Source: a virus
Strand: one strand, 5' to 3'
IMG/VR virus record: IMGVR_UViG_3300010885_034267
Span: 1 to 41,271 of that record
DNA: 41,271 nucleotides
Shown here one piece after another: positions 7,843 to 16,419 of this stretch (its first letter is position 1; the number at the start of each line of letters is the position of its first letter). The notes under the pieces were generated by a model. It ran no database searches and was not told where the DNA came from. It saw only the letters and a list, made by a program, of their open reading frames with translations. Position numbers and translations under genes: made by a program.

Positions 7843-10800
7843 TTAATGTTGAAGTGAACTAAATCCTTCTATTTTCTTTATTTCTATGAACCCATCTACA
7901 ATATCCCTAATGGCATCCAAATGTGATATCAGAATTATAAAATCAAATTGAGTTTTCAAATACTGCATCATCATAAACAGGGAAGATAGATTACTAGCAT
8001 CCAACGTTCCCATTCCTTCATCTATTACTAAGAAGTTAGGACGAGGTAAATTACATATGTTGATAAGAGCAACTCTGATTGCCAATCCACTAATAAACTT
8101 CTCCATACCACTACACATCTCCAACGGCCATTCTCTATCATCATATACAATCTTAGCATTAATAGATTTACCATCTACTTCCATTGATATAGCAAAATCT
8201 ACAACGTGTCCTAAGATATTATTTATCTCATTCTCAATAACTGGTAACGCTTTGGAAATCAACTCATACGGTATACCATCACGCTTCACAGCGTCTAAGT
8301 AATAGGTGTATAATCGGTTCTTTTCTTCCAATACCTTAACCTCATCCATCTGTTTCCTAATACCCTCTATAAACGATTGCAAAGTGGCAATAAATGAATG
8401 CAAGTCTGTAACACTTTTGGTAAGTGCTTTAACTTCGTATTCTATCTCACTCTTTGTTCTTTCTAATCCACTAATAATAGTTTCAATCTGTTTGTTTCGT
8501 TTAATTACATCTTCATTGTCGTGGTATCTTTGTATATCTCCGATAACCGACTCCAATTGGTGTGATAGCAATTCTTCTTTTGTTTCTAAACCTTTTAATT
8601 CAGCTTCACTCTTTTCTTTGATTACAATTGCTTTCTGATATTTTGATTTAAGTTCAACTAAAGTATTCCACTGCTCTTCAACATCTGATAATAAACCAGC
8701 TTGTTGAATTAAAGAGTTATGTAATATGGTTAGGTTGTTCAACTCATCTTCTTGTAATTTAATAATACCTTTGGTTTCAATTGCATCTTTTACGAATACA
8801 TTGTTCATACAAAAGTTACAATTTGGGTCATATTCGTGTTGTACCAAATGCGCAACTTTCTCTGTGTTAGTATTTATAGATTGTTCTAATAATTCTATTT
8901 GATGCTGAGTATCGTTTATTTGGTTTCTAAGAGTATCCCATTGACGTTTAGCATCTTCGATTGGATGCCCATTCAGTATCTTATTTTCACTTATTGAACC
9001 GGATATCTCATCCAATATAACACTATACTCATTTATCTTATTATCTTTATTAATAACTTCGGATTTTAAAGATACAATATCCTCTTCAATCTTACCCTTT
9101 GTATTTTCCAATTTGGTAATATCCAAATTACCATCGATGTGAGTAAGTTCTCTAGTTAATCCCAATATCTGTAAAGCAATATCATCTCTATCCGATGTTC
9201 TACTAACTAATATTTTTTCTAAACCTTTTAATTCTGTTTTCTTATTTTTTAATTCACTTCCTTTACTAATAAGTTCAGATGTGAAATCTGTTTTCTTAAA
9301 GTTCTTAATCAATACAGAAACTTCCTTAATATCTTCACTTGCCGCTTCGTATAGTTTATCAAAGATATTTAATCCCATAAACTGAGCAAGTAAATCTTTA
9401 CGTTCTGATTGTGATTTATCAATGAAAAGTGCATTGTTACCTTGTAGAGATAATGAAGTTAAAATAAAATCTTCGTATGTTCCAACATATTGTTCTATTG
9501 CAGAATTAGTATCTCTACGTTCTGTGCCATTTAGTGAAATATTGGTATCGCCTTCTACTCTCCAAAACTGAACATCTACTTTAACATTTCTTCCTTTATT
9601 TATAGTACGAGCTTCTCTTCGTATTCCATAATCAATTCCGTTAATCTGAAAGTCCAATTGACAGAAGAAGTTTGTTTTACGATTATTCATTATATGTTGA
9701 GCTTTGAATGCTCTACTACACTTATCATATAAACAAAACGATACTGCATCAAATAGTGAAGATTTACCACTTGCATTTGGTGCAAACAATCCCATCAATC
9801 CACCTATCTTAGTAAAATCAATTTTGTTATCTTCACCATACGAAAACATATTAGAGAACTTAAACTTTATAGGTTTCCAATAAATGTTTCGGTGCGTATC
9901 ACTTGCATCGATTCTGGTATTGATATCTGTATTTATATCTTCTAATCCTGCTAAATCTTCATCGGTTGCAAATGGCATCATTCTTTGAACATACTCATTG
10001 ATAAGTGAGTTCTGATAATTAACATCGCCAACATCTTCGAAATCCAATTTGTTTAATCGGTTTCCGGTCTTTAACTTAGAAAGTGAATCGGTTCTGATAA
10101 TAGTGAAATCATCCACACCATATCTCATTTTAATTTCGGTAATTGCTTTCTTAGTATCAACGGCATCTGTATTAGATATACGAACTCTAAGACGTGGATG
10201 TAGTGGCATATTATTCACAATTGGAACTACACCATTGGCAACATCCAATGTATAGTATCCGTAATCATTTGGAATATCAACCGATTGGTATTTCAATGTA
10301 TCTAAATCCCAAATTACAAACCCATGTTTATCAAGTGATTCACCAAAGTTCTGCTGAATAGTAGAACCTGGATACACAATCTTACATCCCTTTGGGGAAA
10401 TCATCTCTTGTCTTTTATGTATATCTCCTAATAGTGCCAAATCGTATCCATCAAACATATCAGGTGTGAAATGGCGACTACTTACAACATATCCAATATC
10501 AGTAGATGAATTATCAACAGGTCCGTGAAATAGTGCAATCTTTTTGTTTCCTACTAACGTATCTGCTTTAGGCCAGTTATCTCTATGGTCAAATATACTA
10601 AATACTGCAAACTCAGCATCTTCATATTTCCAAATCTGAGTATCTTTAAGATAATAAAAATTAGGTAAGTTCAAAGCATCAACTATTGGAGTTAGTGCAT
10701 CTAACCTATCTGAATTATTCATATTACAATCGTGGTTACCTGTGATAAGAATGGTAGTACATAGTTTAGAACACTCTGTAAATATCCAACTTATTTCACG

Positions 10801-10986
10801 CACAAGTTCTGGAGACATTTCTAATTTTGCATGAGTAATATCTCCACCTAAATATATAATACTATCGTCTGTTCCTCTTTTACGAATCTCATCAAATACC
10901 TTTTGAAATACTTCTCGGTATTCGGTGTGTCTTTGAACGTTTCGGTAATGGATATCTGCTAAATGATATATCTTTTTTAAACTCAT
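7843..10986 (-). CDS. Fused SbcD-SbcC (gp47-gp46 / Mre11-Rad50) recombination nuclease
   Basis: This 1047-residue protein joins both subunits of the Mre11-Rad50 complex, which processes DNA ends for recombination-dependent replication. T4 encodes the two parts separately as gp47 and gp46. Residues 1-340 are a metallophosphoesterase with DIH (residues 11-13), GGD, GNHDCN, FHGPV and GDIHKRQ. From about residue 370 an ABC ATPase half follows, with Walker A APNASGKSS near 400. Long coiled coils flank a Zn hook CNFC near residue 722. The signature-like CSGMEKFISG is near 958 and Walker B FLVIDEGMGTLD near 990. The start overlaps the methyltransferase stop by four bases (ATGA). All key residues of both enzymes appear intact, so this is a working fusion and not a frameshift product. 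Confidence 0.93.
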   Translation of the reverse strand: MSLKKIYHLADIHYRNVQRHTEYREVFQKVFDEIRKRGTDDSIIYLGGDITHAKLEMSPELVREISWIFTECSKLCTTILITGNHDCNMNNSDRLDALTPIVDALNLPNFYYLKDTQIWKYEDAEFAVFSIFDHRDNWPKADTLVGNKKIALFHGPVDNSSTDIGYVVSSRHFTPDMFDGYDLALLGDIHKRQEMISPKGCKIVYPGSTIQQNFGESLDKHGFVIWDLDTLKYQSVDIPNDYGYYTLDVANGVVPIVNNMPLHPRLRVRISNTDAVDTKKAITEIKMRYGVDDFTIIRTDSLSKLKTGNRLNKLDFEDVGDVNYQNSLINEYVQRMMPFATDEDLAGLEDINTDINTRIDASDTHRNIYWKPIKFKFSNMFSYGEDNKIDFTKIGGLMGLFAPNASGKSSLFDAVSFCLYDKCSRAFKAQHIMNNRKTNFFCQLDFQINGIDYGIRREARTINKGRNVKVDVQFWRVEGDTNISLNGTERRDTNSAIEQYVGTYEDFILTSLSLQGNNALFIDKSQSERKDLLAQFMGLNIFDKLYEAASEDIKEVSVLIKNFKKTDFTSELISKGSELKNKKTELKGLEKILVSRTSDRDDIALQILGLTRELTHIDGNLDITKLENTKGKIEEDIVSLKSEVINKDNKINEYSVILDEISGSISENKILNGHPIEDAKRQWDTLRNQINDTQHQIELLEQSINTNTEKVAHLVQHEYDPNCNFCMNNVFVKDAIETKGIIKLQEDELNNLTILHNSLIQQAGLLSDVEEQWNTLVELKSKYQKAIVIKEKSEAELKGLETKEELLSHQLESVIGDIQRYHDNEDVIKRNKQIETIISGLERTKSEIEYEVKALTKSVTDLHSFIATLQSFIEGIRKQMDEVKVLEEKNRLYTYYLDAVKRDGIPYELISKALPVIENEINNILGHVVDFAISMEVDGKSINAKIVYDDREWPLEMCSGMEKFISGLAIRVALINICNLPRPNFLVIDEGMGTLDASNLSSLFMMMQYLKTQFDFIILISHLDAIRDIVDGFIEIKKIEGFSSLQH

Positions 10987-11597
10987 AATAATTTATTTGT
11001 TATATTATCGCTATAAAACTTATTGCCATCAAATCTTGTATACTTTAATTCAAAAATATTATTTAAGAACGCAATATGTTCTTTGTATGGTAGGGAATTA
11101 AAATCTTCTTCAGGCATAGAAAATCTAAATCCGTTTAATCTAAAATCAAATACTGGATATTCAAAAAATGCAACAATAGTACCTTTCTTACAATTATCTT
11201 TTACATAATCTAAAAAAGCGGGTATGTGACAATCTAAATGAGTATCGTGTACTACTCCATCAAATTTGATATTTTCTAATGGAAGAACATCTTTCCAATC
11301 ACCTAATATAATTTTAGTATTTGGTTTATCCTTTGCCCACTCCAATGCTTGCTTATATATTTGTGGATGTATTTCTATAATAGTATGTGATTTTATATTC
11401 GGAGTACGTTGTATAGCATCTGCTGATAAATGTAATCCAAATCCTATCTCTAAAATATCACCACCATTTGGTGTAGCTATTTCAACTAACTTTTCCATTA
11501 ACTTTCTCTCACCGGAATGCATTACCGCAGCATCGTTCGGGTCTGTTGATAATTTTATGGAGTTGTTGGTAAAAATGAGTTCTTCTTTTCCATTCAT
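10983..11597 (-). CDS. RMT2/GAMT-like SAM methyltransferase
   Basis: This 204-residue methyltransferase carries ILEIGFGLHLSADAIQ near residue 48, then HTIIEIHPQIYKQALEW, IILGDWKDVLP and FDGVVHDTH. This order (GFG loop, 'IIE.hP', 'GdW.d', 'fDg...Dt') is that of the guanidinoacetate / arginine N-methyltransferase RMT2 group, which methylate guanidino nitrogen of arginine residues or small molecules. The N-terminal MHSGERKLM resembles the substrate-covering segment of that family ('WE.p.M'). It lies one base downstream of the primase gene and overlaps the SbcD-SbcC start by four bases, so it is co-expressed with replication genes. It may modify a replication or host protein; the substrate is not evident. 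Another class I methyltransferase function is possible. Confidence 0.7.
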   Translation of the reverse strand: MNGKEELIFTNNSIKLSTDPNDAAVMHSGERKLMEKLVEIATPNGGDILEIGFGLHLSADAIQRTPNIKSHTIIEIHPQIYKQALEWAKDKPNTKIILGDWKDVLPLENIKFDGVVHDTHLDCHIPAFLDYVKDNCKKGTIVAFFEYPVFDFRLNGFRFSMPEEDFNSLPYKEHIAFLNNIFELKYTRFDGNKFYSDNITNKLL

Positions 11598-11598
11598 A

Positions 11599-12540
11599 TT
11601 ATAAACTATTTATTTTATTTAATAATAAATCTTCTCCATTGAATTCTTTTGTATTAACTAATTCTTTGTGAAATGCCGTATAACCAATTTCGGAAGCATC
11701 TTTATCTTCCAACTTAATCATCTTAACATTTATTCCTTGCTTCCTAAAATATTCTGCTGCTTTAAGTGCTTCATTAATTGCATCGTTATCCAATGAAATA
11801 ATAATATCACTAATACCACTCATAAAAATCTTTTCAACTAATTGTTTGGATGGAAACTTACCCAATAACGGAATTGCATTTCTTCGTATCGCAATTGCAT
11901 CAAATACACCCTCACATAATATAATCGGTTCATTCCAATTTATCTGAGAATCTAAACAAATAATATTTTTAGATATTGGTGGATTCTTATATTTCATTTT
12001 CTCATCAGCATAATACGAACGAGAAATAAAGTAATTTAAAGAACCATCGGATGTATATGATGGTATAATAACTCGTCTGCTATATAATCCATCTTTACAA
12101 TAACCAATGTTATATTTAATAATTTCTTTCATACCAATTCCTCTTTGAGTAAGATAGAACATAGCATGTTTGTATTCTGGGTTAAATCCGTTGGCAACTT
12201 CACTAAGCGATATAAACTCTTTTGGTAATGAAATGTATACCTTTGTATCGGTATCTTCCGTTTGTGGTGTGTAATTAGAATCTCCGTAGATTTCTCTAAC
12301 TAATGCAATTGTTTTTCTATCAACATCTAATCTTTTTAATAAAGATGTGAGTTTCTTTCCACCACTATTACAATTCCAACAATGCCACTTTTGAGTTTCG
12401 GCATTGACTTGTAATTTTTGTTTATGGTGGTTGCAGAAAGGACAGTAAAATGCTCTTTCGTTTTGTTTCAATGTAGAATAACTTCCTAAAGCATTAGAAA
12501 GTATTGAAACAACCTTTGTTTTATCGGTTTCATTTATCAC
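11599..12540 (-). CDS. DnaG-type DNA primase (Zn finger plus TOPRIM)
   Basis: A 313-residue compact primase that would make RNA primers for lagging-strand synthesis, in the role of T4 gp61. The N-terminus carries a Zn-binding domain (CPFC..H, then CWNC). The C-terminal half carries a TOPRIM domain: IILCEGVFDAIAI with the catalytic Glu, LLGKF, then IISLDNDA with the Asp pair. No helicase domain follows. I choose the GTG at 12538-12540. The frame remains open to a TTG at 12558, but that part lies over a host-type promoter (-7 box 12545-12552), so those codons are unlikely to be transcribed. From that promoter the message would be nearly or fully leaderless. Co-transcribed with the methyltransferase and SbcD-SbcC genes. 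Confidence 0.85.
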   Translation of the reverse strand: MINETDKTKVVSILSNALGSYSTLKQNERAFYCPFCNHHKQKLQVNAETQKWHCWNCNSGGKKLTSLLKRLDVDRKTIALVREIYGDSNYTPQTEDTDTKVYISLPKEFISLSEVANGFNPEYKHAMFYLTQRGIGMKEIIKYNIGYCKDGLYSRRVIIPSYTSDGSLNYFISRSYYADEKMKYKNPPISKNIICLDSQINWNEPIILCEGVFDAIAIRRNAIPLLGKFPSKQLVEKIFMSGISDIIISLDNDAINEALKAAEYFRKQGINVKMIKLEDKDASEIGYTAFHKELVNTKEFNGEDLLLNKINSL

Positions 12541-12544
12541 AAAA

Positions 12545-12576
12545 CAAATATACAACAAATATTTTAATTTTCCAAA
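12545..12576 (-). promoter_or_regulatory. Bacteroidota-type promoter of the primase operon
   Basis: On the coding strand TTTG (12573-12576) is followed by exactly 20 bases and TATATTTG (12545-12552). This is a perfect match to the -33 TTTG / -7 TAnnTTTG consensus used by the primary sigma factor of Bacteroidota. It overlaps the end of the endonuclease I gap and lies just before the primase GTG, so host polymerase probably drives primase, methyltransferase and SbcD-SbcC expression. Confidence 0.75.
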
Positions 12577-12990
12577 TTATTTAATGAACCAATTATCAGG
12601 TATGATTTTATCGGAATAGGTATATCCGTTTTTATCACACCAATCCGCATATGTGGTTTTAGATGATTTAGTTAATTTATTCTTTGAATTACTAAATACA
12701 AATCGGATATCAAGTTCTGGGTTCTGTGATTTAACTAATAGATGCTTCTTTCTATCAGCGGCAACGAAACGGCCCTTAGTTTCTATAAGGATGCCGTTTG
12801 GAAGTAGAAAATCGGGGCGGTATGTGTGATTGGATGCAGGAATGATGTACTTAACCTTTTCAGTTTCGTATTTCACTTCAATTCCTTTACCGTCTATTTG
12901 GGTTGATATGGATTCTTCTAAACCAGACTTAAATCCATACTTCTTCGCAACCCATTTTGGATTTGATTTTTTCGTAACCTTTTTAACCAT
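12577..12990 (-). CDS. T7-type endonuclease I, Holliday junction resolvase
   Basis: This 137-residue protein matches phage T7 gp3, a dimeric nuclease that cuts Holliday junctions and branched DNA. The catalytic residues known from T7 (E20, D55, E65, K67) appear here as E25 (SGLEESIS), D60 (YRPDFLLPNG), E70 and K72 (ILIETKG). Their spacing is identical, and the surrounding strings IPASNHTY and PNG are also shared. The C-terminal DRKKHLL..SQNPELDIRFVF and DKIIPDNWF complete the match; T7 gp3 has 149 residues. It would resolve recombination branches before packaging, the job done by endonuclease VII (gp49) in T4. It lies between a small probable virion gene and the primase. The identification is very secure. 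Confidence 0.95.
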   Translation of the reverse strand: MVKKVTKKSNPKWVAKKYGFKSGLEESISTQIDGKGIEVKYETEKVKYIIPASNHTYRPDFLLPNGILIETKGRFVAADRKKHLLVKSQNPELDIRFVFSNSKNKLTKSSKTTYADWCDKNGYTYSDKIIPDNWFIK

Positions 12991-12993
12991 TAT

Positions 12994-13206
12994 TTATTTT
13001 TTAACAATCGAATCGGAATATTTTGTATTCGAAAGCGTTCCACCTCTACCTACTCTGAATTTATCAGCGGTAAGCACTTGCTCATCTGCTTTTACTAAAT
13101 CGTTTGTACTATATGGTGTGTGTGCATTTTGACCTGCTGCAAAACTAATTTTATTAACTCCTAATGAGTTTTGTGCTGCATCGTATAAATCTCTAATTGT
13201 TGGCAT
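12994..13206 (-). CDS. Small uncharacterised protein, 70 residues
   Basis: Not recognised. The protein is soluble and mostly polar, beginning PTIRDLYDAAQNSLGV and ending with a basic KYSDSIVKK. No Cys, no membrane segment and no clear motif are present. A TATTTATA element lies 23 bases upstream of its ATG, in the gap after the preceding virion gene, and it ends 3 bases before endonuclease I. Promoter type and position suggest expression with the late virion genes, so a small structural or assembly role is possible, but this rests on context only. Confidence 0.6.
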   Translation of the reverse strand: MPTIRDLYDAAQNSLGVNKISFAAGQNAHTPYSTNDLVKADEQVLTADKFRVGRGGTLSNTKYSDSIVKK

Positions 13207-13229
13207 ATCTGTTAGTATTAATTATTTAA

Positions 13230-13237
13230 TATAAATA
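13230..13237 (-). promoter_or_regulatory. TATTTATA element upstream of the 70-residue gene
   Basis: The coding strand reads GTTTATATTTATATTAAAT, ending 23 bases before the ATG and lying wholly in the intergenic gap. Same octamer and spacing as the other candidate late promoters. Confidence 0.5.
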
Positions 13238-13252
13238 TAAACTATTTCAAAA

Positions 13253-14452
13253 TTAAGTATCAAACCTAACAATGAAGTTAACTGTGTAATCTGGCATTGT
13301 TTTAATTGGTTGTGGAAGCTTAGCAACTGCTACTAAATCATTGTTATCATCATATAATCCAATGGTAGTAATGAATGGTGCAAGGAATGAACCAGTAGTA
13401 TCAACTGAACCACTTTTATCCCAATGTTCAAATCCGGCATATACCGATGATGAAACGGATGAATGGTATCTGTAATCCAATGCAGTTCCATTTGGTAATG
13501 TAGATGCTTTTCTAATATATTTAACACCGGGTGATGTAACAACGTGTCTATTAACTCCATCTGAATCCGTAAATATAGATTCTTCTTTACCAACGGATAC
13601 TACTGCTGATGGATTTGTTGAAATATTATATTCATCGGGTTCAACGATTAGTAGAAACTCATTTTCATATATGGTTTCGGTTGAACGATACGACAATGTC
13701 CAATCGGATAACAACGTAGTATCCGACTCGTGCGTTATTGTAATTATACCTTGTGAGTAAAATACGTTACCAACTCTATTATCGACAGTTATGAATGGTA
13801 ATCCACTAATTACCATAACTTCGTTTTCAGCATTGAAAGATATTAAATCACCAGTATATGTATGTGCGTTGTATTCTAATATAATCTCTCCTGATGGTAA
13901 ATTAACCGAATCTAAAATAGTTGAGTAGTGGTTACGGGCCGCATCATCAAAATTGAAAACGCTTGAACCATTATCCAATTTAGATACATATAGTTTATCC
14001 AAATTAGTACAAATTAGGTTACCATGCGAATCATCTTGATAGATAAACCCACCATCAACAATATATACTGAACCACGTTTGATTCCTTCTCCAATATACT
14101 TTTGTGGGATTGATATTACCTTTGCGCTACCACTTAGAAATCTTTCAGTATAGGTATCTGTATCATCGTATACATTTGTTTTATCACCAAATCTCAGAAA
14201 TGGGTTATCTATATTATTGTTGTAGAACTGAGAAGTTAATTGTCCGTAGATAGATACTGGATAATATGTTATATCATCACCATTAGGGTTATTCAAAGTT
14301 TGGGATACCCAATCATTCACAACATTACCACTATTGTTGGCATTGTAAACATAAACAGATGAAGATGCGGCAGAACTACTTACGAACTGCCACTCTTTAT
14401 ATGCCTTAAAAGGTCTAATACTAATATCCGATGTAGGAATGGTTTTTAACAT
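13253..14452 (-). CDS. Virion structural protein A, shares C-terminal domain with its upstream neighbour
   Basis: This 399-residue beta-rich protein has no enzymatic motif. An early Ser/Ala run (SSSAASSSVYVYNANN) is followed by long beta segments. The last about 45 residues contain ITTIGLYDDNNDLVAVAKLP followed by QPIKTMP. The neighbouring 408-residue protein ends in a closely similar block (ITTVGLYDGGNELIAVAKIS then KPIQKSF). This block is familiar from tail/baseplate-associated proteins of T4-like environmental phages; an exact assignment is not possible. The gene starts a new transcription unit: a terminator at 14475-14502 and a TATTTATA element at 14459-14466 lie just upstream. It is probably a baseplate or fibre-attachment protein. 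Confidence 0.65.
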   Translation of the reverse strand: MLKTIPTSDISIRPFKAYKEWQFVSSSAASSSVYVYNANNSGNVVNDWVSQTLNNPNGDDITYYPVSIYGQLTSQFYNNNIDNPFLRFGDKTNVYDDTDTYTERFLSGSAKVISIPQKYIGEGIKRGSVYIVDGGFIYQDDSHGNLICTNLDKLYVSKLDNGSSVFNFDDAARNHYSTILDSVNLPSGEIILEYNAHTYTGDLISFNAENEVMVISGLPFITVDNRVGNVFYSQGIITITHESDTTLLSDWTLSYRSTETIYENEFLLIVEPDEYNISTNPSAVVSVGKEESIFTDSDGVNRHVVTSPGVKYIRKASTLPNGTALDYRYHSSVSSSVYAGFEHWDKSGSVDTTGSFLAPFITTIGLYDDNNDLVAVAKLPQPIKTMPDYTVNFIVRFDT

Positions 14453-14458
14453 ATCTTA

Positions 14459-14466
14459 TATAAATA
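14459..14466 (-). promoter_or_regulatory. TATTTATA element directly after a terminator
   Basis: Coding strand GAATATTTATATAAGAT, 6 bases before the ATG and 8 bases beyond the terminator U-run at 14475. The terminator-then-element arrangement supports a promoter that restarts transcription. The short gap would give a leaderless or nearly leaderless message. Confidence 0.5.
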
Positions 14467-14474
14467 TTCATTAA

Positions 14475-14502
14475 ACAAAAAACCCACCAAAATAGGTAGG
14501 TT
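14475..14502 (-). terminator. Rho-independent terminator after virion protein B
   Basis: Read on the minus strand: AACCTACC, loop TATTTT, GGTGGGTT, then a T-rich run. The 8-bp stem has one G-U pair. It lies 31 bases past the stop of the 408-residue gene and ends the 207/408-residue gene unit. Confidence 0.85.
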
Positions 14503-14532
14503 CTAAGTTTATATACTATTGTGTTAATCTTT

Positions 14533-15759
14533 TTAGAAATCAAGCTTGACTTTGATTGCCACCTCAGTATCGAAGGATTTCTGAATTGGTTTGCTTATCT
14601 TAGCTACTGCGATTAATTCATTACCACCATCATAAAGACCTACCGTTGTAATATACACTTTAGGGTCGGTTTCAAATGTTGGTTGAACGAATTTTCCAGT
14701 CGAACCGGTTACAAATGTTGGATTGTTTGAGAAATTAAACTCTCTATTGTTTGCTCTTACAAAATAATGAGATGTAGAAACGTTTTCAGTTCTACGAGCT
14801 TGGAAATCTGCACTTGCACTAATTAGATTAAATAATGCTACATTATTTGCTTCCCAAACATTTGCGGTAGATGAACTATATGTCGCAGTTAATCTGTTAC
14901 CACCAGCGGTAGATGCTGAAATAGCGTTTGGATTCAATACGATAACACCGGCATCTGGATAGAATAATCCAAATCCTTGTCCGTTTGATGCGGTTGTACT
15001 ATTAATTGTACCTTCGTTAGCAGTACCAATGTTTAATGCTCCACTAACCATATTAAATACACGACCAGAAGCACCAACTGCGTTAATCTGACCAGAATCA
15101 TCAATTAGACTGATGTATTTTCCGTTAGAACCTCGTAAGTTAAGTTGGATATTGCCTGGATCCAATTGTTCTTTGTATCTTGCACGATTAATGTTGATTA
15201 CAAAAATATCATCCAAATCATGCCCACCTGCAGTTGCCCCATTATATACTGAGAAATATGAATCACCTGAATCTAATAAAATATTCCTAAATTGTGAATA
15301 TACTGCTTTAGTTGGTAATGTAGATGAATCAGTTTGGTCTAATGTTGGAGCTCCACCACCACTAATGTGTCCATATGCAATTGAGAATTGAACCTCAGAT
15401 GCCGATGAAGATGGTGTTAGATTATATGTATCTAAATAATATTTACCACTAATAGTTGCCTGCTGTGCAGATGATGTGAAGAATGTTCCTAAAGAACCAC
15501 TATCCCCACTCCAAATACCAGAAGTAACTACTTCGGTTCGGTTCGTTACCTTATCGATTGAACCAAATTGTTTGTAGATACCATTACTTACTGAGTTGGA
15601 ATTTGCACCAACTTGGTCACCTTCTCCCAAAAATTGGTTAAGAATATTTACCAATTCGGTAGTATCAACAGGAGTTCCTGCAGTACCAGCAGCACTCGCT
15701 AAGTATTGTGATAAATTACTTGCTAAAAGTGCTCCCCGATTATCTCTAATTATTGCCAT
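14533..15759 (-). CDS. Virion structural protein B
   Basis: A 408-residue probable tail structural protein. It starts AIIRDNRGALLASNLSQYLASAAG and contains a segment (LVNILNQFLGEGDQ, then NSNSVSNGIYKQFGSIDKVT) and a central region with FSIAYGHISGGGAPTLD and TKAVYSQFRNILLD. These are recognisable from conserved structural proteins of environmental T4-like phages, though the precise role is not established. The C-terminal block ITTVGLYDGGNELIAVAK parallels that of the 399-residue protein. It begins 9 bases after the stop of the 207-residue gene and ends in a terminator. No SAM, ATP or nuclease motif is present. A role in the baseplate or long-fibre attachment is plausible. Confidence 0.7.
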   Translation of the reverse strand: MAIIRDNRGALLASNLSQYLASAAGTAGTPVDTTELVNILNQFLGEGDQVGANSNSVSNGIYKQFGSIDKVTNRTEVVTSGIWSGDSGSLGTFFTSSAQQATISGKYYLDTYNLTPSSSASEVQFSIAYGHISGGGAPTLDQTDSSTLPTKAVYSQFRNILLDSGDSYFSVYNGATAGGHDLDDIFVININRARYKEQLDPGNIQLNLRGSNGKYISLIDDSGQINAVGASGRVFNMVSGALNIGTANEGTINSTTASNGQGFGLFYPDAGVIVLNPNAISASTAGGNRLTATYSSSTANVWEANNVALFNLISASADFQARRTENVSTSHYFVRANNREFNFSNNPTFVTGSTGKFVQPTFETDPKVYITTVGLYDGGNELIAVAKISKPIQKSFDTEVAIKVKLDF

Positions 15760-15768
15760 AGTTTATTA

Positions 15769-16392
15769 TTATTGAACGTAAGTTACGGTTACTGGAATAG
15801 TTTGTGAACCACCCGTTTCATTACCATATACGGTTATTGTTGTTTTTATAGTAGAAGTCAATGATGGGTTTGAAATAAACTTAAATGTTAATCCCTTAGC
15901 TACTGCAGCAGTTGCTGATACAGAATCACCAATAAAGATTGGAACAGTACCAACATCAGATGTTACACCTTCGCCTACGATATCTCCTGCATTTTTATTT
16001 GCTAAGATGATAGTATACCCTAACCGTCTGTTTCCAGCTGGTGAAGTTGTTGGTGATAATGCAACTTCTCCACTTCTTTGATTAACCGAGATATTCGGAA
16101 TACCAAATTCTACAACTGGAATACGAGTTGTATTTTTAGGAAGAGTTACTAATTTATATTTCATCACCTGCGTTTTATCAGGAGATGCTTCGATAACAGG
16201 CATATTTTTAATAGCCGTATCGTAGTACGCAGACCCAAGTGGGTGTGCTGGTTCGTATAAGGAATAATCAATCTCATCATCTGCTAATGCAAATTGTGTG
16301 ATATTCAATCCTTGTCCTGCTGCCAATTTCTCTCTACCTTTTTTGGTAAGAATTGCATCAACTGTTAGTTCATTGTTACTTAAATAGCCCAT
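15769..16392 (-). CDS. Conserved virion protein, 207 residues
   Basis: The N-terminus (MGYLSNNELTVDAILTKKGR, then EKLAAGQGLNITQFALADDE) and the block YEPAHPLGSAYYDTAIKNMP are recognisable as a conserved structural protein next to baseplate genes in T4-like phages of aquatic bacteria. The C-terminal half is beta-rich with an Ig-like ending (TTITVYGNETGGSQTIPVTV). It follows the 1707-residue tail gene by a 58-base gap holding a TATTTATA element 19 bases before the ATG, and is co-transcribed with the 408-residue gene. Probable baseplate or tail component; no enzymatic function is visible. Confidence 0.7.
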   Translation of the reverse strand: MGYLSNNELTVDAILTKKGREKLAAGQGLNITQFALADDEIDYSLYEPAHPLGSAYYDTAIKNMPVIEASPDKTQVMKYKLVTLPKNTTRIPVVEFGIPNISVNQRSGEVALSPTTSPAGNRRLGYTIILANKNAGDIVGEGVTSDVGTVPIFIGDSVSATAAVAKGLTFKFISNPSLTSTIKTTITVYGNETGGSQTIPVTVTYVQ

Positions 16393-16411
16393 AATGTATT
16401 ATTATCTTTTG

Positions 16412-16419
16412 TATAAATA
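16412..16419 (-). promoter_or_regulatory. TATTTATA element upstream of the 207-residue virion gene
   Basis: Coding strand TTATATTTATACAAAAG, ending 19 bases before the ATG in an intergenic gap. Matches the other candidate late promoters in sequence and spacing. Confidence 0.5.

Noticed and set aside
12541-12558. Longer primase start at a TTG
   Set aside because: These codons overlap the -7 box of the host-type promoter, and the added residues (MLYICF) are not part of the primase zinc domain.
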